DNA of 64,000 nt, from NCBI RefSeq assembly GCF_030864355.1, contig NC_083397.1, forward strand, positions 1,240,001-1,304,000, in the 5' to 3' direction. The stretch's first letter is position 1. Every line of letters begins with the position of its first letter. This DNA comes from Cutaneotrichosporon cavernicola. Lineage: Eukaryota; Basidiomycota; Tremellomycetes; Trichosporonales; Trichosporonaceae. The position numbers and the translations under genes are program-made. Shown here piece by piece: positions 10,422 through 20,551 of the stretch. The notes below the pieces were generated by a model. It saw only the letters and a list, made by a program, of their open reading frames with translations, was not told where the DNA came from and ran no database searches.

Positions 10422-12821
10422 TCAGCTGGAGCCCCTACCACCTGGCGCCTCGCGCGACGCTTCATGCAGCTTGGCGTTTGCGGGGGGCGCGGTTTGGTCG
10501 TTACCAGACGGCCAGTCGTCCGGCCGTTCGGCCTCGGGCCGCCGCAACGCGGCCGCGCTCAGTTCCGCAAACGAGGTGCCACACTGGCACATTTTCGTCG
10601 GGTCCAGGTCCTTCTCGCCCTTGTTCGCCTCGCGTGCGCACTCGTCTGTTGTCAGCCTTGTTCAATAGTAGGAAACTCACATGTTGGAAGGTTGAGTGTC
10701 GCGGTTGAGCATAAACATGATGGCACGGTCAAGGGCAGGCGCACCTGGCACATGCGCACCTCGCCTGGTCCCTTGATGGGTTTGCCAGTGACGGTCTCAT
10801 CCTCGATCGAGTAGAACACACGCAGGAGGAACTCGTGCGAGACGCGGATCGGCGTGATCGTGCCCGGGCTCGTTGACGGTCTGATCTTCTCGTGGTTCGG
10901 CAAGCGCGCTACTGCACGCGTGCGCCATCCGGCCGGCCCTGGCTTACCGCCCGCCTCCGGGCCGCGCCACAGCGCCTCGACGCTGTGGTCCAGCACCGCC
11001 TCACCGTGTCGGTGAGGCCGGCCAACCTGGTACAGGACGTGGTTCTTTGGCGCCTCGGCCTTGGTGGGTGCATCGTTGGGCGTGCGCGGTGAATAGAGGA
11101 CGTAGCTTTGTGACAGGATGAGGCGCACAAAGAAGATTGAGCACTGGGGCGACGGAGCGGGTATCGTCAGGTTTATCATCATGACGCTGGCGATGCTAAA
11201 CGCGTCCGATGTCACGCTGAAGCGCCATAATCCCAGCCCCTCGACGTAGCCTTCCTTCCGTATATCGAGCTGGTACGCGCCGCCGGTCGGCGCGGGGTTC
11301 GCGTGAACCTTGAACGCCCGGATACCGCAAATGTCGCCAATCATCCACCCGGCCTTCTCGGCCTTCTCGCTCTTCATCGCTGTCAGGTCCACGCTGCTGC
11401 TTCGTGAGCGTATCGAACCTTGGTCGTCGGTGTCGCGGCGGAGTGCCAAGGGTTGGCTGCCAGGCGACAAGACTGTCCCGTTGAATGGCGAGTCGAGCAC
11501 GCTGGAACTCCGGCGACGGTGATATAACCCACGCAATGGTGTCGACGTTGTTGTCGCATCGTCGCCGAACGCAATCGCCACATCAGACCCGTGAGAGGCC
11601 TCGGGGTCGAGGCCGAGGCCCTGTGCGGCCAGGCTGGATATTGAGTCTGATCGGTCCCGTGACGAAGTCCGGCTCATAGATGGTGCAATGCCTTTCCCAA
11701 ACGACAACGCTTGTTCGCAGGCAACCTTGTCGGAGCGCGCGATGACCATGTTGAAGTCAGAGAGGAAGGGAACATCGCCCTGTACGATCATCTCCCTGCT
11801 CTTGAACATCTGGTTGAGACGCCCAGTCGCTGGCATCCCTTCCACCCGCGCAGTGAGGATATACGACACGCGCCCGAAGGCGTGGTAGTCGTGCGTCGCC
11901 AGTGTGGCGGGTAGCAAGATCGAGAAGGAGAAGCTAGTGTAAGCTCCACATCACATGTACTACCCACCTTTGGCTCCCCTTCTCGAGCCAGATACCGTCT
12001 TCGAGGTCGCCACCGAGAATCTCGACGCCGCGCTCAAAGATGCCGTCCTCCTCCCATCCCCGTGACCCGAGCATATTTATGCGACACACGCTCTGCACGC
12101 CAATGCTAATGGTACGCACACGTCTTCTCTCCTTCATGACAACCTCGAGCGTGCCTGTCAACACCGTGTCCTCTGCCGGCGGTTCTCGCGACGATCCTCC
12201 AACCTCGAGGGGATGTAGGTCATACTGTCTAGGCGGCCGAACTAGCGCAATTCCCCTGCCGTTAGCAATGGTGCCAAGGGATCCGACCGGAAGCGATGGG
12301 CCGCGACTTTGATCATGGGCCGCGTCCGCGTCCGCGTCTCCATTTGGCAACTCCACCACTCACCATCCTGGCACGTGGATCGAGAGAGACCCCGCCTTGC
12401 TCTGTGGTTGTACGCTTGAGGTACGCAGGTAGATGGGTGGTGGCACGCGCGGACGGTCGTCCAGAGCCATAGGGTTGGGCAACGGGGAGCGATCAAGTGA
12501 ATGGTAGGCGTATGGTGGCGGTGTATTGGATCTAACCGACTCCTCAGTATGGGAATGGAGATGGGTAGCCGGTGCTGATCTCGTGTGGTTGTTAGACAGA
12601 GATGGTCTGCCATTGCTCCCACTCAAAGACGTAGACGAGTTTCCACGCACCCGGCCGCGTAGCTGTTCGAGCGGATTGGAGGGGCGGCGATTGTTGGCTG
12701 CGGGAGAGGAAGATGTGCCAAAGCCAGAGGTGCGGCGTGGTTGCTCTATCGAGGAAGCCGACTGTTGGCTCGACTGTTGACTAGCCGAGGCGGCGCGACG
12801 TCTGCCAGGCCAGAAAGACAT
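10422..12821 (-). CDS. Alpha-arrestin-like protein
   Basis: Probably an arrestin-related trafficking adaptor linking plasma-membrane transporters to ubiquitin ligases and endocytosis. Four exons (12821-12364, 12306-11968, 11933-10681, 10645-10422) give 757 aa. The N-terminus is a long Ser/Pro-rich disordered segment (about 150 aa). An arrestin-N-like beta domain follows (LTGTLEVVMKERRRV ... WLEKGSQSFSFSILLPATLATHDYHAFGRVSYILTA, in parts). After a Ser-rich insert comes an arrestin-C-like domain. The SFSILLP ... VSYILTA pattern is the best family marker. The C-terminal exon contains MCQCGTSF and ends in a low-complexity tail. Intron 1 is 57 nt and intron 3 is 35 nt; phases close in all joins. 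No clear PPxY motif was checked exhaustively, so the partner ligase is unknown. Confidence 0.75.
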
Positions 12822-14164
12822 TTGATGAACAGAACGAGGACAACTTGGATGTCTCTCTCAGACTGGGAACTGAGTCTGAGGATTCAAAGACTGTCGAGAA
12901 TGAATAGAGCAAAGACACGGAGATGCCGTGAGATGCATTGACGTTTCTGTTGGGTTCGAGACTGAGAGGTGGGCGCGGGGCCAGGTAATAGGGAAGGTAG
13001 TGGGTCTTGCGGGGAAGACAAGGCAGTTGAGCCCAGTTTGGGCAGTTTGGGCAGTTTGGGCGTTGCTTGGCGAAGTGACCTGTGCGCCGTCACCAGCGTG
13101 CACGGGCCTGCGTTTCGTAGATCACCAGAAATGTAAGATGAGAGGCGAGCTGTGCGTCGACGGCCGCGGGCGCGGGCGCTTGGTCAAACGTGAAGAGAAG
13201 CAGTTGAGAGATGGGGGGAAGGGGGGGGGAATACGTGGTGGGAATGAAGTATTCTGCGGTCTGCAGCAATTGCGGCTTCAGACATTATCGGCTCCATTAT
13301 CTGTCTTGAGCCGGACTTATATTCCGCATGAGTCGGGTTGACTCACCCGGTTTCCGGCACATGGTAACAAGACGGTCTCAACATGGTCCCCGCTCGACCG
13401 ATCTCTGTAAACTACCAAGCAGCTAGGCCTTGCACCTCAGCCTACACCCCCAAAAGCGGCCCGAGATACCTCATAGAAACTAGAGTACACTAAAGGACAA
13501 ATCAACTCGACATTGAGTCGCTGTAATCTGGAAGCTTAATAATCAGGCCTTAATGGAGGGGTCAAGATGACGATGAATGAAGGGAGGCTTAAATTACCAA
13601 GTCATGAGACCACAGACTGACGCGGCTTCCAGGCCTGTGCCTCGTAAGCCCCTGGCCTGCCCACCGGGGTCTGTGTCTGGGTCTGGGACCACGACCACCA
13701 ACAGAGGTAAATGCATATCAGAGGCATCCTCCAATGCCGGCAAACGGATCTACGGACACTAACTGTATAGCAGACAGCACTTAACGGACGGAACATGAGC
13801 GCATCGGATCCGTCGACGAGCACGCCAAATCGAGTCAACCTCTCTACGCGTCATCACTCATCACTGACCATAACGCTACGTTTCACAACAGCCTCCATGA
13901 CACCATAATCAGTCAGCAAACGGCAATGCGCAACGTGTGTGGGTGCGTAGTACAAGCTCTGCATGGTCAGATATCTAAAGCCTCATCACATACTAATCCT
14001 AGCGACAGAGCAAAGGTTCCAGCTCCCCTCGGTCCCCGATATCCCAGTTAAGGGGTCAGACGAGACTTGGGTATAAGCGTGCGACAGCTCCAGTTGCTGG
14101 TGCGCTCTGCTCTGCCGCGTCGGATTCGCATGATTAAAGACGTCAAACCTAGTAAGCAACAAGC
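12822..14164. other. Intergenic region, no gene seen
   Basis: About 1.3 kb with no supportable coding frame. It includes three 9-bp units CAGTTTGGG (13034-13060) close to the arrestin-like gene start, within its likely promoter. Confidence 0.45.
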
Positions 14165-15039
14165 TTAGTAGAGGCGCTGGGGCTTGCCCATGGTCGACTT
14201 GAGGTGGAGCGAGCCGACGTTCTGCCACTGAAACAGTCAGCCAGGTTTAAGCAGAGGGGTACTAACCTGCTTCTTAAGAAGCGAGATGAGGAAGTTGATC
14301 GAAAGCATAGTGTTCTGCATGATCTGGTCCTCCTCCATGTCGACGTGGCCGACAGCGACACCGAGGCAGAGCACCTTCTTAAGCTGGAACTTGATGGTGC
14401 TCTTGACCTCGACAACCTTGCGGGCGAGGTCCTCGGAGTGCGAAACGGGGGTAGGGAACTTGCCCGCCTTGGAGAGACCGGGACCGAGGAGACGGGGGAT
14501 CTGCTTGATGAGGGCCTCCGAAGCGAGGAAGGCGTCGTACTTCTGGGCGAGCTTCTTGACGAGCTTCTTGTTCTTGTTGAGCTTCTTGAGGTCCTCAACG
14601 GTCATGAACGCGAGCTCCTCGTCGAGCTGCTTAGCACGGTCGACGTCCATGGCGTCGGCGAGAATGCAGAGCTGCATGCGGGGGCGGGGGACGTTGGGAA
14701 GCTTGACAGTGCCCGAGAAACTGTTTGATCAGCACCCAGTTGTCGTCGTCGTGTCTCCGCGCCACGCGCGCATAGATACTAACCGCTTGTCACGCTGGGG
14801 GTCGTAGTTCTTGAGGCCAATCTGGAGCTCGATGGTCTCGACGAAGTTACGCTTCTTGCCGAGGCCCTCACGCTGGCCCTCGAGCGAGGACTCCTTGAGG
14901 AGGACCTTGATGGACGAACGCACGCTAGAAGCCTGGAGCTGCGGGCGTTAGTGGGAGCTCTTGCGGTACACATTGCAAGGCTACGCATCGCTGTCGTCGA
15001 CTCGTTGCGCGCGCCCGCCATCGCGCTCACCTTGCTCAT
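14165..15039 (-). CDS. RPL1: 60S ribosomal protein uL1 (L10a)
   Basis: Component of the L1 stalk of the cytosolic large ribosomal subunit, involved in E-site tRNA release. Four exons: 15039-15031 (codons MSK only), 14938-14784, 14720-14267 and 14227-14165, giving 226 aa against about 217 in other eukaryotes. Diagnostic stretches are [26 protein letters not shown] (in parts), [46 protein letters not shown] and the terminal [10 protein letters not shown]. The first exon has only nine coding bases, typical of ribosomal-protein genes. It is divergent from the mitochondrial bL28m gene with 186 bp between the two ATGs. Confidence 0.97.
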
Positions 15040-15225
15040 CGTTTTTGGGTTGGTTTGAAGGATGAGGAACACTCAGGTCCGACATCAATTTTGGTGGATT
15101 TCGCTGATCCAACTGTAACGCCGTAATCTCCGAAGTCGTGGCACCTCCACTTTCCGGGCGATTTCGAGATGCATGTTCACTCCCAAGTCCAAGTCACTGC
15201 ATAAAGATACCCACTAGCAACCACA
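15040..15225. promoter_or_regulatory. Shared divergent promoter of uL1 and bL28m
   Basis: Only 186 bp separate the two start codons, so the promoters must overlap or be shared. This could couple a cytosolic and a mitochondrial ribosomal-protein gene. Confidence 0.6.
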
Positions 15226-15827
15226 ATGTCCGTCGCCCGCGGATACACGCGCATCGCGCTCGGAAAGGTCTCGAACCCACCCATCCTTCCCATTCCCGGA
15301 GTGCGCGCGGGTAACAATGTCCCGTTCTCTCTCAAGAAGACCCGCCGCAACTGGAAGCCGAACACGGCACGATTCACCTGGCCTGTCGGTGTTGTCGCGG
15401 GCGCGATGAACCGTGTCATGGCCGCGCGCCAGACGCTCGAGGCCGACCCCGCTGCCAAGGTGGCTACGCGCGACCTGTACCCCCGCCTCAACAAGATCAA
15501 GATGACCAGGCAACAGTCGAGGGAGGTGCTCAAAGCCGGTGGTCTTGAGGGCATGCTTGTGAGTGCCCGGCGAGCGCGGATATGTTTGTGAGAGGGCGTT
15601 ATGCTGATGCTGTTCAATATCTGTTTCTTCCGCCGTTGTTGTTTGTTTCCATCTCCATCGGTTTCACAACTTGAATTGCAACTCGTTTCGATGGCTCCCT
15701 CCCCTCCACCTTCCAGCTGTCCCGCCCGTCGAAGCACTTCACGCACCAGGGCCGCGCGCTGCGCAACGAGATGTTCGAGAAGCTGCACGAGCTGCGGCGG
15801 TCGCTTGACTCTAACCAGCAGAGCTAG
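15226..15827 (+). CDS. MRPL24: Mitochondrial ribosomal protein bL28m
   Basis: Predicted subunit of the mitochondrial 54S large subunit. Exons 15226-15558 and 15717-15827 give 147 aa. The L28 signature is VRAGNNVPFSLKKTRRNWKPN, here split as GNNVPFS and KKTRRNWKPN, followed by the C-terminal ARDLYP-like region and REVLKAGGLEGML, matching the usual TLR..DK.GGLD.YLL end. Exon 2 supplies LSRPSKHFTHQGRALRNEMF. The N-terminus is basic and poor in acidic residues, which suits mitochondrial import. The 158-nt intron is phase 0. Confidence 0.85.
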
Positions 15828-16662
15828 ACCAAGGCATAGAAGGTAGCGCAGCATCGGCCCGTAGCATAGCATGTACACTCTCCACTGGCACGAGGGGAGG
15901 CTGACGGTCAAGCTGCCGTTGACAGACAAGTGGTTGATTTCGTCTTCTGACTGTTCAGCGATGCGCCGGCAGCTGGCAACCCATGGGGTTCTACGACTCG
16001 CACTGAAATGACCTCTCGAATACGCGTGGACATTGCGACCATGACCGTGATGGAGCAGCAGTCCAATTAATGGAATCGAGCAGCTACTCTGGTCGCTCAT
16101 CAGCGCCGAGCGCCTTGCGGTCGTCCACGGTGCCGAGCACGTCACATTCGTTGCAGTCGTGTCAGGTGAACGAGCGAAGCTAGGCTAGGGCCTGACAGAT
16201 GAGACGGCGGCGCGTCTTGATGTTCAAAGGGGTCCAGACATGCGTGGAATTAAGATGTTGCAGGCCGCTGAGAACATGCTTGGGCCAGATTTCCCGCCTG
16301 GCTTGGAATCCCCACAGCCCAGAGCCCGTCGTTGTCTCGTGAGAGCTTCAACGCCGACAGCTCTCACTGACGTAAGACTTGAGCGTAAGCGAAGCCGGCC
16401 TCGATAATGGTCCATGTACAGAGCCCGTTACGGGTTGTTTCCGCTGATGCTAAGCGACTTTTAGCGGATATACTTCGCGCGATTAGATTCGAACGCAGTT
16501 GCAGGAGTAGGCCCGAATTGTCTCTGATATTGTCATGCTTGGTAATATGGCGCCGTGCTAGCCGGTTACGGTTAATTCCATGCCGGAAATGTTTACCAAC
16601 ATATATATCTGCACGACTTTGATTCTGCATCTCCGTTGTACACGTCGCACACCTCTATCACC
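15828..16662. other. Intergenic region, no gene seen
   Basis: 3' flank of bL28m and promoter of the Old Yellow Enzyme gene. A long minus-strand frame running through here is the antisense of bL28m plus flank and has no domain. Confidence 0.5.
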
Positions 16663-17883
16663 ATGGTCAGCTCGTCTCAGCTCTTTGCGCCGATCCAGCT
16701 CGGCGCCGCGGAACTCAAGCATCGCGTGGTGCTTGCGCCGTTGACCCGCATGCGCTCCGACCTCAAGACAGCCGTCCCGCCCGACCTCGCGATCGAGTAC
16801 TATGCCCAGCGCGCGTCTGGTAAGCTTTAGATACTGCAACAAGCTAACACTCAGAGGGCGGTCTCCTCGTCTCTGAGGGCGTGTTCATTGCCGCCGAGGC
16901 AGGCGGTATGGCCGGCGTGCCTGGTATCTGGTCCGAAGCTCAAATTGCGCAGTGGCGCCGTGTGACGGACGCAGTGCACGCCAAGGGTGGCATCATCTTT
17001 GCCCAGCTGTGGGCTCTTGGGTGAGTGAGATACGAGGGTTGAACTGAGACAAAAGGCGCGTTGCCAACCCAGCCCTCGTGCCAACTGTGTATGGTCCTTC
17101 GGGCGACCCCTATGTCGCCAACCCCAAGAAGCCAGTGCCTGTCAAGGTCACGCCGATGGGTGAGGCCGAGATCGACCGCTGGGTCGCGCACTACGCCAAC
17201 GGAGCCAAGAACGCCATCAAGGCCGGTTTTGATGGTGTGGAGATCCACGGTGCAAACGGATACATTGTCGACCAGTTTTTGCAGTCCATCACCAACAAGC
17301 GTACCGACAAGTACGGTGGGAGCATTGAGAACCGGCTCCTCTTCCCCCTCCGCGTGTTGAATGGGGTGTGTGAAGCTATTGGTCCCGAGCGGGTTGGAAT
17401 CCGCATGTCGCCCTTCGGTATCGTGCAGGGAATGCGCGAGACTGTTCCCCTCGACACGTTCATTCCCTGGACCAAGGCGATTATCGCTGCCCAGCCCCAC
17501 CTCGCATACATCCACGCCGTGACCCCGCGGACGTACGGTACGGCCGACTTGCCAGCCAACATGATTATCGAGACGGACGACCTGCAACCCATCCGCGAGC
17601 TCGCTAACAAAGCCCACATCCCGTTCATCTCGGCTGGCGCTTACAAACCAGCCGGGGCTGTCGAGACCGCCGACAAGTATGGCGACCTGATTGCTTTCGG
17701 TCGATACTTTATCTCTAACCCCGACTTGCCGGAGCGTATCGCCCAGGGATGGGAGCTTAACAACTACGACCGGTCGACGTTCTACACTCGCGGCGCAAAG
17801 GGTTACGTCGAGTGAGTGAGATCTGGAGAAAGGAGCTGACGATTAGCTACCCAGAGTACAAGGGCGCTGCAGCCCGCCTCTAG
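16663..17883 (+). CDS. Old Yellow Enzyme family NAD(P)H:flavin oxidoreductase
   Basis: FMN-dependent ene-reductase that reduces activated C=C bonds of enones and related electrophiles. Exons 16663-16819, 16855-17020, 17056-17811 and 17847-17883 give 371 aa; all three introns are exactly 35 nt. An FMN-proximal Thr lies in VLAPLTRMRS. The catalytic pair is His and Asn in EIHGANGYIVDQFLQ, with Tyr next to Asn as expected. NKRTDKYGGSIENR is the strongest family block, and GRYFISNPDLPERI sits at the phosphate-binding C-terminus. The usual QLWHxGR segment reads QLWALGR, so the His after Trp is replaced. The last exon adds DYPEYKGAAARL. It is probably cytosolic. Confidence 0.95.
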
Positions 17884-18218
17884 ACATAGAATCTAGACAT
17901 GGAAAGATGGCAGTTAGATCTTGAATGTGAGATGATGTTGGCAGTGCGTTGAGCAGTGCGTTGAGTAGTACACTGAGCTTGCTTGTCCACAGACTTATCA
18001 TTCCTACTGACTCTGAATTTCGACAAAATGGAGCATCCAGTGACGGACCGCAATCAGTCGAGGATGCGTCCCCCGCGACGCCACACTCATCCTGGTGAGC
18101 CAGGTGTTATCTCTTGCAACCTTGGCGACCCCAAGGCACTCACTTGCTCGCAGCTGCCTCGAGGCCACAAGAACCATCACGTGACCCGCGCAAAGATGGC
18201 GACTGTCACAACTTGTCA
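17884..18218. other. Intergenic spacer
   Basis: 3' flank of the Old Yellow Enzyme gene and upstream region of tRNA-Met. The heptadecamer-like GCAGTGCGTTGA is repeated at about 17940-17965. Confidence 0.4.
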
Positions 18219-18289
18219 GCCCCTATGGTGTAATGGTAACACGTGAGTCTCATAATCTCTAGCCCTCAGTTCGATTCTGAGTGGGGGCA
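18219..18289 (+). tRNA. tRNA-Met(CAU), probably elongator
   Basis: The acceptor GCCCCTA pairs with TGGGGGC (one G-U). The D arm is GTGT/ACAC. The anticodon loop is CTCATAA with anticodon CAT. The T arm is CTCAG-TTCGATT-CTGAG. No intron; discriminator base A; a T5 terminator follows directly. In the anticodon stem TGAGT/TCTCT, the innermost T-T is normal for elongator tRNA-Met, but the outermost T-T mismatch is unusual and weakens the stem. It may be a diverged but functional copy. Confidence 0.85.
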
Positions 18290-18832
18290 GCTTTTTCGAG
18301 TCTGTGGCAAGTTGATCCTTGTCGATGCTTGCGCGCCAGACGGCAACGACCCCAGCGGTTGGGGCCTGAGATGAAAACAGTCCTCATGTCCAATGCGCCA
18401 ACGCCGAGAATCGAAACTTGTGGTCATTGTAGTGCAGCCGGCCTCAGTGGTGCGAGTTCACAGACCACGGGGCGAGATGAGGACATGAGAAAAAGGATGC
18501 CAAGTTGCCGAGAGAGCGAGAGAGCGAGAGAGCTGTTGCTCCAAGAGTCGCCAACGACATGGCGGCAACTGCATGTCACAGAAACAGAATTTGGGGGAGC
18601 GGCGTCGCCCACCTCCCAGGAGGTTCAGGAGCACGGCGCTACAAGTCCGAGACTGGCCCATCTGCTGACACGTCAGTACGAGAGCCTGCGGCCCATCGAC
18701 GCAGCTCTGAGGGGCGTACTGGTACACCGATGCCATAGCCTATACAGTATCCTCAATCCGTGTCACTATACAATCCTCAGCGTCCTGCGCCCCGTCTCGT
18801 ATTTGGCTGCCTCACTCTACGTCGCAGCGACG
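18290..18832. other. Intergenic spacer after tRNA-Met
   Basis: A long plus frame starting inside the tRNA crosses this stretch but has no ATG start or domain. Three GAGAGAGC-like units lie at 18513-18535. Confidence 0.45.
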
Positions 18833-19160
18833 CTAAACCTAGAGTCAGAGCGGGGGGGATGTGGGGAAAAGTGGAGGATAGTATACTCACAATCTGCGCA
18901 TACTCATGGAAGTCTGGGAGGGGCTCAAAGTCGCCAAAGTTGAGCTCGTCGAGATCGACACCGTCGGGATAATACCCCGGGTCCTGGTACGCGTGGTGTT
19001 CCTCCTGTGGTGGGACGCAGAGGCTGTGCTGTAGTCCGAAGACGGCGGCGGCCGAGTCGAGGAGAACGCGTACGGGCGAGCACGTCGTGTCGGGAATGGG
19101 GACGGCGGCGGCGGCGGCGGCGGCGGACGCGGCAACGAAGAGGAATGACAAGACGCGCAT
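18833..19160 (-). CDS. Small secretory protein, unknown function
   Basis: Not recognised. Exon 1 (19160-18891) encodes a signal peptide with a polyalanine core (MRVLSFLFVAAS then a run of seven or eight Ala, ending VPIPD). A short acidic, Pro/Tyr-rich mature chain follows with two Cys (PDTTCSP, SLCVPPQE) and DLDELNFGDFEPLPDFHEYAQI. A GTGAGT donor, CTGAC branch and CTAG acceptor indicate an intron at 18890-18839, after which only one sense codon and TAG remain (18838-18833), giving 91 aa. If the intron is retained the frame stays open to 18777. The polyalanine comes from a GCC/GCG triplet run. It is the first of five minus-strand small secretory genes. Confidence 0.6.
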
Positions 19161-20255
19161 GGTGTGACGTTGAGAACAGGTCGGAGGGGTTGCAGTAGTC
19201 TGTTCGAGTGCTGGAGTCGACGAGTTCTCAGGATCGGTTATTTGTATCAATTGATTGATAGATGTTGTCCCTGTTGACCCCTTGGCTTGCTTGAATTGCA
19301 CCACAGGAGATTTGGGGAATACCTACTGTAGGCTCATCCTGCTAAACGACCACAGCTCCCAGCCTCATGCATGGCTCACAGTTGACCATACGCTACATGT
19401 CGGAATAAGCGCACCCAAATCATGTATCAGTACACTGTAGGCTACCAAGTCTTACTAGACCCAACGAATTAGCAGATTAGTGCACTAATCTGGTGACAGG
19501 CCGTGCTCGGACCTGAGATAGAGATAAGCTCAGGTGGCTTGGGAGCGGCGTGCTTTTGAAAAGACAGGGTCACAACAATACAACAACACCACAACAGCGT
19601 GGCCAAACTATCCTCACAAACGTAGTGGACCAGGGTTGCGACGCGTTCGACGGCTCCTGAAGCAGTTGTTAGGCTGATGTTTGAGGTGTCCACTCTTGTC
19701 CTCTAACGTATCAGCGCATCACCACCAACCACCCAAGTCACGACTTTGTCTAAGCACATCCTGAGCACAGCGGCTGAGCACCGTCGAGCGCATCTTTTCC
19801 CACTCAACTCGACCACGGCCATCTCGTCTGGTCCCTCCAACGACCAACAGCACCGACACGGCGGGGCCACAGCGCCGCTCACCATCTCGTGCCCAGTGAT
19901 TCCTGTCGTCGCTCTCGTGGCCGCCAGGGTCTATTGTATTGTGGACGCATGTCGGCCCGGCTGATACACCTCACTGGCTTCCTTTGCTTCGGCGGGCCTT
20001 CGAGGCTATCCAACAGCTTGTACACCCGCAGGGCTAGGGTACATTCGGACAGAATGACGAGTATGACCTTGCATCTTTGAACCCCATTGGCCTGCGGACA
20101 CGAGGTTTGCCGCAACGACCGCGATTGAATCTCAACCAGCGCGTTACCTGACCTCCGTGGACGGAGACAGATACCCTTTTGGCGTGCATCTGACTGCTAT
20201 TGGCATCTACATCCACTATTCCGACCATGGCAACGACGGCACGGCGGAGATGTAT
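19161..20255. other. Intergenic region, no gene seen
   Basis: About 1.1 kb between two small secretory-protein genes. Only short frames without domains are present. Confidence 0.4.
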
Positions 20256-20551
20256 TTAGACCATGGCAACAACGGCCGCGACCACAGCCGCGGCGCCGAC
20301 GGCCGGGGCTAGCGCACCAGCGCCACTGCCCCCGGGAACGTGGACGGAGACACCGCCGCCGCCGGAGTCGCTGCTTCCCGAGCTGCCACCACCACCACCA
20401 CCACCACTACCGCCCTTGAAGTTCTGGGTCACGTCTGATGGGGCGGGGTCGCGGCGCTGGTGTGAGCTGGAGAAGAGACGTAACTCACCTCGACGGGGTT
20501 GGGAGTCGCAAAGGCGGCCGTGGCGGCGAGGATGAGGAGGGCTGCGCGCAT
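20256..20551 (-). CDS. Small Gly-rich GPI-anchored secretory protein (family A)
   Basis: Function unknown. Exons 20551-20489 and 20456-20256 give 87 aa; the intron is 32 nt and phase 0. Exon 1 is a clean signal peptide, MRAALLILAATAAFATPNPVE. Exon 2 begins RRDPAPSDVTQNFKGG, passes through a Gly/Ser run, and ends GAGALAPAVGAAAVVAAVVAMV, a GPI-attachment signal. Layout, intron position (after a Glu codon) and the FKG-S/G-rich motif match the gene at 23193-23701, so the two are probably paralogues. The dibasic RR at the exon junction may be a Kex2-type site. A likely cell-wall or surface peptide. Confidence 0.65.

Noticed and set aside
15177..16145. Long minus-strand frame of over 300 codons
   Set aside because: It is antisense to bL28m and its flank, and has no domain. 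bL28m on the plus strand matches its family with a clean intron.
18281..18943. Plus-strand frame of about 220 codons
   Set aside because: It begins inside tRNA-Met with a non-ATG start, shows no domain, and overlaps the secretory gene on the other strand.
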